A DNA stretch of 64,000 nt from Pedobacter sp. KBW06 (lineage in GTDB: Bacteria; Bacteroidota; Bacteroidia; Sphingobacteriales; Sphingobacteriaceae), in NCBI RefSeq assembly GCF_003852525.1, contig NZ_QAJL01000004.1, positions 872,459 to 936,458 of the forward strand, read 5' to 3'. Below, piece after piece: positions 25,409 through 33,538 of the stretch. The notes under the pieces were generated by a model. It searched no databases. It worked only from the letters and a program-made list of their open reading frames with translations, and had not been told where the DNA came from. A program made the position numbers and the translations under genes. Numbering within the stretch: position 1 is the first letter of the stretch; each line of letters starts with the position of its first letter.

Positions 25409-27895
25409 ATGAAATACTTTTTGCTCTCTTTTTTATGCTTGTTTTTTGTTGGAAAGTCCGTTGAAGCGCAGGTAAAGTCGCCTGATGAGTTTTTAGGCTA
25501 TAGTTTAGGAAGCCGTTTTACGCCTCATTATAAAGTGCTGGAATATTTTAAATATATCGGAGGGGCAAATAAAAATGTCAAAATTCAGAAATATGGTAAG
25601 ACTTACGAAGGCAGAGAGCTGTTGGTAGCGATCATTTCTGCTAAGGAAAACCTGGATAACCTGGAAACAATCAGGAAGAACAATCTCAGCATGAGCAATG
25701 CTGAAAAGGTATTTCCTAAGTCCAAACAGCCTGCAGTGTTGTGGTTGAGCTATAATGTGCATGGAAATGAAGCGAGTTCTACAGAAACTGCTTTAAAAAT
25801 GCTATACACACTAACCGAGGGCAAAACTGTAAACATCCAGAACTGGTTAAAAAATACGGTGGTCATCATTGATCCATGTTTAAACCCGGATGGAAGAGAG
25901 CGTTATGTGAATTTCTTTTCGGCTGCGACGGGTTTTCAGCCAAATTCAAATCCAATGTCCAGGGAGCATGCTGAACCATGGCCGGGCGGACGTTCAAATC
26001 ATTATTATTTTGACCTGAACAGGGACTGGGCCTGGCAGTCTCAGGTAGAAACACAGCAGCGTCTGACATTATACCATGAATGGATGCCTCAGGTGCATGT
26101 TGATTTTCATGAGCAAAGTTATAATGAGCCTTATTATTTTGCCCCGGCGGCAGAGCCGATTCATCAGGACATCACCCCATGGCAAAGGAATTTTCAAATT
26201 ACGGTAGGAAAGAACAATGCAAAGTATTTTGATCAGAACGGGTGGCAATATTTTACAAAAGAACAATTCGACTTACTATATCCTTCTTATGGAGACACCT
26301 ATCCTTTGTATAATGGGGCGATAGGAATGACTTATGAGCAGGGAGGGATTAGTGCGGGCTTGTCTGTGGTTACCCTTGATGGAGATACGCTGACCTTAAA
26401 AGACCGCATTGACCACCATTTTACCAGTGGAATGGCAACCGTGGAAACAGTTTCGCTCCATGCAGACAAGCTTGTTGAGGAGTTTAAGAAGTATTTTGAA
26501 AACGGAATCAGCTCCCCTCCGGGCCTTTATAAAACATATGTGATCAAGGCTCAGAATAAAAGCCGGTTGAAACGGTTGGTTGCACTCTTGAAAAAGAATG
26601 AAATTGAATTTGCCTTTGGCCTTGATAAAACTTTAAACGGTTATAGCTTTGAAACGCAAAAAACGGAAAGCTTCCGGGTAGAGCGGAATGATTTAGTGGT
26701 GAACCTTCAGCAGGCGAAAGCAGTGCTGGCCAATGTATTACTGGAGCCGCAGACTTCGGTGAGCGATTCGAACACCTATGACATTACAGCATGGGCATTG
26801 CCTTACGCTTATGGCCTTCCAGCTTATGCTACCACGGAATCTGTAAAGGGAAGATATCCTGCGATGGAAGAGGTGAAGGAAGTTTTTCCGGTGGTTGCCA
26901 AGCCTTATGCCTGGATTTTTCCATGGAACTCTATAGAGGATGCACAGGTGCTGATTGCGCTGCAAAAGGAAAATGTAAAAGTGAGGATTGCTGAGGAAGC
27001 ATTTAGCCTGGGCAGCCGGAACTTTGCGGTAGGTTCTTTATTGGTTTACAGAACAGAGAATGAACGTGGGGTTCCAGATCTGCAGGCTAAAATTAGCGGG
27101 ATAGAGAAAAAACTGAAGATGTCTTTCTATCCGGCTTCGGGCGGTTTTGTAGATAAAGGAAAAGATTTCGGTTCTTCCGCTTACCGGGTCTTAAGTATGC
27201 CAAAGGTAGCTGTGATTGCAGGTCCGGAAAGCTCTTCCCAGAGTGTGGGGCAGATCTGGCACTTCTTTGAGCAGGAGCTTAATTATCCGGTCAGTTTAAT
27301 TGACGCCAAAAATATGGGCAATCTTGACATCAATAAGGTGAATGTTTTAATCATTCCGGATGGTTCATATGGAGATGAGGTTGCTGGTAAACTGGAAGAT
27401 TGGTTAAAGGTTGGCGGGAAAGTGATTCTTTTTGAAGATGCCATTCTGAATGTGAGCGATGTAAAGCCTTTCGAGATTAAAAGAAAAGAATTTCCGAAAG
27501 AAGTACCCGGCGGAACCAATTCCAGTGAGTATGCAAAAAGAAAACAGGGCGATTTATCAGAAGCCATTCCAGGTGCCATCTTTAAAGTTCATTTAGACCA
27601 TAGTCATCCGCTTGCTGCTGGTTTGGGAAAGTATTATTATGCCTTGAAAACGGATGATAAAATTTATGAACCCCTGGTTAAATATTGGAATGTAGGTGTT
27701 TTAAAAACAGGGAGTTACGTGTCTGGTGTGGCTGGAAAAAATGTAGTTAAAAAACTCAGCTCAGGAATGCTGTTTGGTGCCCAGAATGTAGGAAAAGGTA
27801 CGGCAATCTATCTGGGTAGCGATATCTTATTCCGCTCTTTTTGGGAAAGTGGCAAACAGCTTTTCTTAAACGCTGTTTTTTTGACAAATCTGTGA
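25409..27895 (+). CDS. Secreted M14 family zinc carboxypeptidase
   Basis: The 828-residue protein has a signal peptide (MKYFLLSFLCLFFVGKSVEA-Q). The M14 domain (~25-360) has zinc ligands His118 and Glu121 in NVHGNEASSTE, His234 in VDFHEQ, substrate-binding residues in NPDGRERY and DLNRDWAW, and the catalytic Glu310 in TYEQGG. The rest (~400-828) contains a Rossmann/glutamine-amidotransferase-like region (VAVIAGPESSSQSVGQIWHF, VLIIPDGSYG, GGKVILFEDAI), as seen in large Bacteroidota M14 proteins. It should remove C-terminal residues from peptides in the periplasm or outside the cell. It is a single gene ending at a good terminator. Confidence 0.93.
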   Translation: MKYFLLSFLCLFFVGKSVEAQVKSPDEFLGYSLGSRFTPHYKVLEYFKYIGGANKNVKIQKYGKTYEGRELLVAIISAKENLDNLETIRKNNLSMSNAEKVFPKSKQPAVLWLSYNVHGNEASSTETALKMLYTLTEGKTVNIQNWLKNTVVIIDPCLNPDGRERYVNFFSAATGFQPNSNPMSREHAEPWPGGRSNHYYFDLNRDWAWQSQVETQQRLTLYHEWMPQVHVDFHEQSYNEPYYFAPAAEPIHQDITPWQRNFQITVGKNNAKYFDQNGWQYFTKEQFDLLYPSYGDTYPLYNGAIGMTYEQGGISAGLSVVTLDGDTLTLKDRIDHHFTSGMATVETVSLHADKLVEEFKKYFENGISSPPGLYKTYVIKAQNKSRLKRLVALLKKNEIEFAFGLDKTLNGYSFETQKTESFRVERNDLVVNLQQAKAVLANVLLEPQTSVSDSNTYDITAWALPYAYGLPAYATTESVKGRYPAMEEVKEVFPVVAKPYAWIFPWNSIEDAQVLIALQKENVKVRIAEEAFSLGSRNFAVGSLLVYRTENERGVPDLQAKISGIEKKLKMSFYPASGGFVDKGKDFGSSAYRVLSMPKVAVIAGPESSSQSVGQIWHFFEQELNYPVSLIDAKNMGNLDINKVNVLIIPDGSYGDEVAGKLEDWLKVGGKVILFEDAILNVSDVKPFEIKRKEFPKEVPGGTNSSEYAKRKQGDLSEAIPGAIFKVHLDHSHPLAAGLGKYYYALKTDDKIYEPLVKYWNVGVLKTGSYVSGVAGKNVVKKLSSGMLFGAQNVGKGTAIYLGSDILFRSFWESGKQLFLNAVFLTNL

Positions 27896-27937
27896 TTAAT
27901 TTTAAATGAAGTAAAACTGTTACAATAGGAACTTTTG

Positions 27938-27970
27938 GCCTCTCCGTTATATAATGGAGGGGCTTTTTTG
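27938..27970 (+). terminator. Intrinsic terminator after the M14 peptidase
   Basis: GCCTCTCC (27938-27945) pairs with GGAGGGGC (27956-27963, one G-U pair) around a 10-base loop, followed by TTTTTTG. Confidence 0.85.
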
Positions 27971-28024
27971 TGTTTAATACTACTGTTACTCTGTTGAATA
28001 CACTATTTAGAAATTCTAGTATTT

Positions 28025-28057
28025 TTTGGAGAAAAATAATAATAAGTGATATATTTA
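28025..28057 (+). promoter_or_regulatory. Predicted promoter of susC pair 1
   Basis: TTTG (28025-28028), a 21-base spacer and TATATTTA (28050-28057; one mismatch to TAnnTTTG). It ends 32 bases before the ATG; the other three susC genes have the same layout. Confidence 0.5.
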
Positions 28058-28089
28058 GCGATTATTATTCAACTAAATATTAAAATTTC

Positions 28090-31000
28090 ATGAAAAAACT
28101 TCTACAAAGTTTGTTCGTGTTTTTGCTTTTTGCATCTTCAGCAATAGCACAACAACGAACGATTACTGGTACAGTTACCGGCAAAGACGATGGTTTACCT
28201 TTGCCAGGTGTAAGTGTAAAAGTTAAAGGTACATCGACTGGTGCTTTAACAGGTGGTGATGGTAAATACTCAATTAGTGTTGCTAATGGTGGAACACTTG
28301 AATTTACTTCTATTGGATACGCCGCTCAATCCCGGGCTGTTGGGACAGCAAATGTAATTAATGTGGTACTGGTAACTGATTCAAAGTTATTGGGCGAGGT
28401 CGTTGTAACCGCGATGGGGATCTCGAGAGAGAAAAAATCTCTTGGGTATAGTGCTGCTACGCTTAAATCCGACGATTTGACAAAAGCCAGGGAAACCAAC
28501 GTCCTCAACGGACTGGCTGGTAAAGCTGCAGGTGTAAGGGTAAACTCTCAGTCTGGAACTGTGGGGGGATCAACAAAGGTTGTTATTCGTGGCGTGAACT
28601 CACTGGAAGGTGGTAGTCCTCTTTATGTAATTGATGGACTGTCCATCAGTGAGACTAACTCTACCGGAGGAACAGTTGCGAATAATGTCGATTTTGGTAA
28701 CCGTATGGGGGATTTGAGTTCTGACGATATTGAGTCAATGACGATTCTTAAAGGAGCTGCTGCGACTGCATTGTATGGTTCAAGAGCAAAAGATGGTGCC
28801 ATTATTATTACCACGAAAAGAGGTAGCAAAGGTACAAAAAGTAACATTAGTGTAAACTCTTCTATTCGTTTTGATAACCCTTTGGTGTTGCCTGAACTTC
28901 AGAATGACTATGCTCAGGGTAACCAGGGCACTTATGCATTGACTGCAACAAATGGTTGGGGACCAAGAATTTCTGATGTTCAGAATCAAAAGTTTCCCAA
29001 TTTCCTAGGGGAAGAGGTGACTTTACAAGCTTACCCTAACAACGTTAAGAATTACTTTCAAACTGGATTTTCAGCAATGAACAACATCGCCTTTTCTGGT
29101 GGTGGTGAAGGTTCAGATTATAGAGTGAGTTTTTCAAGTGCTAATGATAAAGGGATTATTCCTCAATCAAAATTAGACAGGTACACCTTGTCGATAAATG
29201 CAGGCAGGGATTTCAGCACCAAGCTTTCCTCAAGATTTACCGGATCATATACCAATATCAAGTCGGATGGAAGACCTGCTCAGAGTTCGAATAATACCAA
29301 TTCAATTGTTTCAACGATTTTTGGGTTGCCAAGAACGGTTGACATTGACAGGTTAAGAGATAACTTTGAGGACCCGATTACAGGAGCGCAGACATTTTTA
29401 ACGCCCTCACGTAATGGAAATAACCCATTCTGGGTGATGAACTACAACAGAAACAGTAATGCTGTTGACCGGTTTATCGGTACCTATTCATTAACCTACA
29501 AGCCTTTGGACTGGATTACTATCAGCAACAATTTTGGATTGGATGTAACCACTGAGAAAAGATCTTTATTGGTTCGTAAAGGTACTGCCGGCTTCATGCA
29601 AGGTAAGTTTACTAATTTCGACGGTTTAAGCAAACAGATCAACGATGATTTGATGGCGACTTTTGAGCAGAATAACCTGATCGAGAATGTTAAGATGAAG
29701 TTAATTGTTGGTGGTAACATCAATCAGCGTCTGGTTCAAACTTCACAGGTGGAAGCTTCTGGTTTAACCATCGATCAACTTTATAACTACACGAACGCTG
29801 CCGCTAAAAACCCAACATTAATTTATAGCAAAAGACGGATTCTGGGTGCTTATGCTGATTTAAGCTTGAGCTACAAAGATTATTTGTATTTGAGTGTAAC
29901 TGGAAGAAACGACTGGAGTTCGACGCTTCCAGTGAATGCAAGATCTTATTTCTACCCATCGGTTAGTGGTTCATTTGTCTTCAGTGAATTGTTGAAGGAG
30001 AAAAATATGGATTGGTTGAGCTTTGGTAAAATACGGGCGAGCTGGGCTCAGGTAGGTAGTGATGCATTGCCTTATAACCTTGATTATACTTATACTCCGG
30101 TGTCTACTGTGTTTTTGCAATACGTAGATGCGAATGCTATTGTTTTCCCTGCAGGGCCAATTACAACCGCTTTTAGCGCGCCAAGGGTTAAACCTAATAG
30201 TGCATTGAAACCTCAGAAGCAAGGTTCTTATGAAATCGGTACTGAATTGAGATTTTTAAATAACCGCATTGGCCTTGATTTTGGATACTATAATACGGTG
30301 ACCAAAAATCAATTGGTTTCTATTGATGTAGCGCCTTCAACCGGATATTTTGCAAAATATGTGAACGTTGGTGAGATTCAGAATAAAGGTATTGAGGTTG
30401 CACTGAACGTTGTGCCGTTAAAAACGAAAGACTTTAGCTGGAATGTAGATTTCCAATTTGCTAAAAACGTACAGAAAGTAAAAGAACTTGGCGGTCTTAA
30501 AGAATATGCGCTTGCGAGTGGTTACAGCGGATTGTCTATTAAAGCACAACCAGGAGAATCTTTTGGTCTTTATGGTAATGTATGGGAAAGAGATCCGAAT
30601 GGTAATTTTGTAATTGAGCCTGTAAGTGGATTAAAGAAGGTTGTTAACAATAAACGTTTAGGAAATCTGTATGCGGACTGGACATTAGGGATCAACAATA
30701 GTTTCAGCTATAAAGGGTTCAATCTTAGTGCGCTGTTAGACATTCGTAAAGGTGGGGTATTCTTTTCCGGAACGGTTGCCAATTTAAGAGTTGCTGGTTT
30801 AGCTGAAGAAACCGGTGGTAGCAGATCAAATTTTGTTACTCCTGGGGTTGTTTTAGAAAACGGACAATATGTTCCTAATAAAACAGAAGTAAAAAGCCAA
30901 AATTACTGGGCTTGGGAAGCCGATACTAAAAATTCAGAAGGAAGTGTTTTTGATGCAGGTTTTGTGAAGTTGAGAGAGGTTAGGTTCTCTTATGCGATTC

Positions 31001-31203
31001 CAGCTTCAGTATTTAAGTCTTCTTTCATCAAAGGTATTGAGTTTGGTGTGGAAGGCCGTAATTTATGGTTGATCAAAAGCCACGTCCCTCACGTAGATCC
31101 TGAGCTTAACTTCTTTAATGGAACTGGTGTTGGAGAAGGAGTTGAATTTAACAGCATCCCATCTGCAAGGTCATTTGGTATGAATTTGAGATTGACTTTG
31201 TAA
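28090..31203 (+). CDS. SusC/RagA TonB-linked outer-membrane transporter, pair 1
   Basis: The 1,037-residue transporter has a signal peptide (to SSAIA-QQ), a CarboxypepD_reg domain (~22-105: RTITGTVTGKDDGLPLPG), a TonB-box-like segment (GEVVVTAMGISREKKSLGYS), a plug (~120-235: VRVNSQSGTVGGSTKVVIRG, LYVIDGLSI, TILKGAAATALYGSRAKDG) and a 22-strand-type barrel ending FGMNLRLTL. SusC proteins form a bin-shaped channel closed by a SusD lid and import oligosaccharides or peptides using TonB energy. There is no STN domain, so no FecR signalling is expected. The partner susD is 15 bases downstream. The substrate cannot be deduced because no catabolic enzyme lies next to it. Confidence 0.95.
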   Translation: MKKLLQSLFVFLLFASSAIAQQRTITGTVTGKDDGLPLPGVSVKVKGTSTGALTGGDGKYSISVANGGTLEFTSIGYAAQSRAVGTANVINVVLVTDSKLLGEVVVTAMGISREKKSLGYSAATLKSDDLTKARETNVLNGLAGKAAGVRVNSQSGTVGGSTKVVIRGVNSLEGGSPLYVIDGLSISETNSTGGTVANNVDFGNRMGDLSSDDIESMTILKGAAATALYGSRAKDGAIIITTKRGSKGTKSNISVNSSIRFDNPLVLPELQNDYAQGNQGTYALTATNGWGPRISDVQNQKFPNFLGEEVTLQAYPNNVKNYFQTGFSAMNNIAFSGGGEGSDYRVSFSSANDKGIIPQSKLDRYTLSINAGRDFSTKLSSRFTGSYTNIKSDGRPAQSSNNTNSIVSTIFGLPRTVDIDRLRDNFEDPITGAQTFLTPSRNGNNPFWVMNYNRNSNAVDRFIGTYSLTYKPLDWITISNNFGLDVTTEKRSLLVRKGTAGFMQGKFTNFDGLSKQINDDLMATFEQNNLIENVKMKLIVGGNINQRLVQTSQVEASGLTIDQLYNYTNAAAKNPTLIYSKRRILGAYADLSLSYKDYLYLSVTGRNDWSSTLPVNARSYFYPSVSGSFVFSELLKEKNMDWLSFGKIRASWAQVGSDALPYNLDYTYTPVSTVFLQYVDANAIVFPAGPITTAFSAPRVKPNSALKPQKQGSYEIGTELRFLNNRIGLDFGYYNTVTKNQLVSIDVAPSTGYFAKYVNVGEIQNKGIEVALNVVPLKTKDFSWNVDFQFAKNVQKVKELGGLKEYALASGYSGLSIKAQPGESFGLYGNVWERDPNGNFVIEPVSGLKKVVNNKRLGNLYADWTLGINNSFSYKGFNLSALLDIRKGGVFFSGTVANLRVAGLAEETGGSRSNFVTPGVVLENGQYVPNKTEVKSQNYWAWEADTKNSEGSVFDAGFVKLREVRFSYAIPASVFKSSFIKGIEFGVEGRNLWLIKSHVPHVDPELNFFNGTGVGEGVEFNSIPSARSFGMNLRLTL

Positions 31204-31218
31204 AAAATTAAAAAGACG

Positions 31219-32667
31219 ATGATTATGAAATTTAAAAATAAAATTTTTGCCAGCTCCTTACTTTTGCTGGTTGCAATAGGCGGAGTGTCATGTAAAAAAT
31301 ATCTTGATGTGAACGCAAATCCTTTATCTTCGTTAAAGGTAGAACCAAAATTGCTTTTTGGATATGCGGTTACAGCATGGGATGTAAGTAAGAACAGTGG
31401 CGACAATTATCTTGCTGTTGGATTTGTTGGACAGACTTTTTCTTCCGGCGGAGATTTTTCGGGCAACTGGGGCTCTTCTAATTTATATAATATGAGTTCA
31501 AATGTTCTTACCAATAACTGGAGAGGTTATTATGCCAATACAGGCTTGAACCTGAAAACTGCAATCAAGTTGGCTGAAGAGAATAAAGATCCAAATACAG
31601 CTGCTCAGTGCAAAATTATACTTGCCCAGGTGATGTATGAAACCACAACTTTATACGGGGATATTCCCTTCTCTCAGGCTTTCAAAATCGATGAGTTTCC
31701 TTATCCTAAATATGATTCTCAAAAAGATGTATTGGAAGGGCTTATTGCGATGCTTGATGAGGCAACTGCCCAGATGAATTCCGCAAATCCGTTAAAGATC
31801 AGCGATTATGATATCTTTTACAAAGGAAATCTTGATCAATGGAAAAAATATGCCAATTCCCTGAAGTTGAAAATACTGATGTTAATGGTAGATAAAGATC
31901 CAAGTAAAGCTGCTGCTATTGGTACTTTGGTCTCAAATCCAGCCGGGTTGATTTCAACTGCCGCGGATAATTGCAGAATTCTTTATTCAGAAACGCCAAA
32001 CAATGAAAACCCTAAATACCGGTTGTTTTTAGGGGATGACCCCTTGACTTATGCCGGTAAGGTGAGTACTGACATCATGATTCCTAAAAAAGACCCAAGG
32101 TTATCCCGTTATTTTGATAAGCCTGCAGGTGAGACGGAGTTTATTGGTGTTGAAGCGAACGTAGACGCAGATAAGCATACCTCTACTCTTGGTAGTTATC
32201 TGCTGAGAAAAGCAGCTCCTTCTTTAATTATTTCAGCTCAGGAGATGTTGTTTTTACAGGCTGAGGCTTATGCAAGAGGTCTGGGCGTAACGAAGAACCT
32301 GGCTACAGCTCAAGGCTTATATAAAGATGCAGTTATTGCTGCAATGACATTTTATGAAGTGCCTCAGGCAAGTATTGATACTTATGTAGCTGATAATCTG
32401 GTTAACCTTACTACTGCGGCTGATCCGGTTAAGGAAATTCATATTGAACAATGGATTGACCTGATCGACAGACCTGCAGAGGCATTTGTGCAATGGAGGA
32501 GATCTGGTCCGGACGGTACTGAAGTGCCTAAATTGACCCTCCCTAAAGATGCGACTCCTGGTCCGCTTTTCAGACGCTTTGTGCTGCCTCAGGAAGAGCT
32601 AGGGGCAAATATTAATATCCCACAGCCAACAGCAGTTTACTCTGATAAAATGTGGTTTGACTTATAA
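31219..32667 (+). CDS. SusD-like surface lipoprotein, pair 1 (SusD-like_2 type)
   Basis: The 482-residue lipoprotein (lipobox AIGGVSC, Cys near 26; the ATG at 31225 is an alternative start) begins KKYLDVNANP, the usual opening of SusD/RagB-like_2 proteins. Later motifs are TTLYGDIPFSQAF, YPKYDSQKDVLEGL, KGNLDQWKKYANSLKLKIL, ISAQEMLFLQAEAYARG and QWIDLIDRPAEAFVQWRRSG. SusD proteins are TPR-rich lids on the outer face of the SusC channel and bind the nutrient. A strong terminator 76 bases after the stop ends the operon. Confidence 0.93.
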   Translation: MIMKFKNKIFASSLLLLVAIGGVSCKKYLDVNANPLSSLKVEPKLLFGYAVTAWDVSKNSGDNYLAVGFVGQTFSSGGDFSGNWGSSNLYNMSSNVLTNNWRGYYANTGLNLKTAIKLAEENKDPNTAAQCKIILAQVMYETTTLYGDIPFSQAFKIDEFPYPKYDSQKDVLEGLIAMLDEATAQMNSANPLKISDYDIFYKGNLDQWKKYANSLKLKILMLMVDKDPSKAAAIGTLVSNPAGLISTAADNCRILYSETPNNENPKYRLFLGDDPLTYAGKVSTDIMIPKKDPRLSRYFDKPAGETEFIGVEANVDADKHTSTLGSYLLRKAAPSLIISAQEMLFLQAEAYARGLGVTKNLATAQGLYKDAVIAAMTFYEVPQASIDTYVADNLVNLTTAADPVKEIHIEQWIDLIDRPAEAFVQWRRSGPDGTEVPKLTLPKDATPGPLFRRFVLPQEELGANINIPQPTAVYSDKMWFDL

Positions 32668-32742
32668 GCCTGAAAAGGTTTATGGCTAATCCTGTAAAGT
32701 TGGTAGAGGATTAATAATAAAATAAAATTACCATTCTAAATA

Positions 32743-32772
32743 GCAGTCAGTTTATTCTGACTGCTTTTTTTT
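32743..32772 (+). terminator. Intrinsic terminator of SusCD pair 1
   Basis: GCAGTCAG (32743-32750) and CTGACTGC (32757-32764) form a perfect 8-bp stem with a 6-base loop, followed by eight T. A group IIC intron fragment starts immediately after the T-run. Confidence 0.92.
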
Positions 32773-32908
32773 GTTTGCGCCCGGCATGGGCGCAGACTCC
32801 AGGATGAAAGTCCCGAACGCACCTGGAGGGTGGGAAGTGTTAACTTAAGGCAAGGGGAGGCTTCGCGAGAAGGAATCTGAAGGAAGCCGGCGGTTAATCT
32901 CTGGTCCT
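32773..32908 (+). mobile_element. Group IIC intron remnant (5' part of domain I)
   Basis: The sequence opens with GCGCCCGGCATGGGCGCAG, then GATGAAAGTCCCGAAC, AAGGCAAGG and GGAATCTGAAGGAAGC, in the order found at the 5' end of bacterial group IIC introns such as that of Oceanobacillus iheyensis (compared from memory). GCGCCC and GGGCGC pair as the first stem. Similarity stops near 32908. No reverse transcriptase frame and no domain V are present downstream. Class C introns are known to insert directly behind terminator hairpins, and this one follows the T-run of a terminator. It is therefore a truncated, inactive remnant; the exact 5' boundary (GTTTGCG instead of GTGYG) is uncertain. Confidence 0.8.
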
Positions 32909-33471
32909 TCAGTTATGATCTTTTGAATCTTAAACCTTTGATTCTTTGGCTCAGGCCTGATTTTCTCTGCTGAATACGGCTGTTTTTTATGTGATTAGTT
33001 TGATTTTCAGTAGGTTAAATGCCAAATAGGCTGGGGAAGAGCGCTGGTCGAGAGCGGGTTTTTATTTCATTTTTCTTAAATAATTCCTTTGGCTGGTTTA
33101 CCACCCGGATCGCTTTTGCTTAGAAAAAGGTTAAGATCTGTTGTGATCTGGATTTTGGACCAGAAAATTGGTCAAAAAATATATTGTAAATCAAGCTGAC
33201 AAATTTTTCTATAATTTCTTCAGGTGTTCCGCTGTTTTTTTCTGACAACTTCTTTTTGTTTTATTTATTGTTATAAATAGCAAATTTATTTGTCTGACAT
33301 ATGTCAATTTTTAGCTATTGCTTATCTTAATAGTGTTAGATATTTTCTATTAGAAGAATAAATGAGTTCCTAGCTCGCTGTGGCACAATGCTTTATGAGC
33401 GCCGCAGAAAACGACTAATTGTTACAATTTATTGTGTCATATTATTGTCATTTATTCGGTGTTGTAACATA
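32909..33471. other. Long A+T-rich intergenic stretch before SusCD pair 2
   Basis: No convincing gene is seen in these ~560 bases. They contain a perfect 12-bp palindrome TGACATATGTCA (33295-33306) and an inverted repeat GTTACAA/TTGTAAC (33421-33427 and 33462-33468). Both lie upstream of the predicted susC promoter and could be regulator sites. Confidence 0.5.
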
Positions 33472-33475
33472 TTTG

Positions 33476-33526
33476 TTTATGCACGCATACTAAATCGGCT
33501 ATATTCGGTTACTATTAACTAACCTA
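33476..33526 (+). promoter_or_regulatory. Predicted promoter and conserved leader of susC pair 2
   Basis: TTTA (33476-33479), a 20-base spacer and TATATTCG (33500-33507; one mismatch to TAnnTTTG), then the leader motif TTAACTAACCTA (33515-33526) shared with pairs 3 and 4. The -7 box ends 31 bases before the ATG. Confidence 0.5.
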
Positions 33527-33538
33527 AATTTTATTTTT

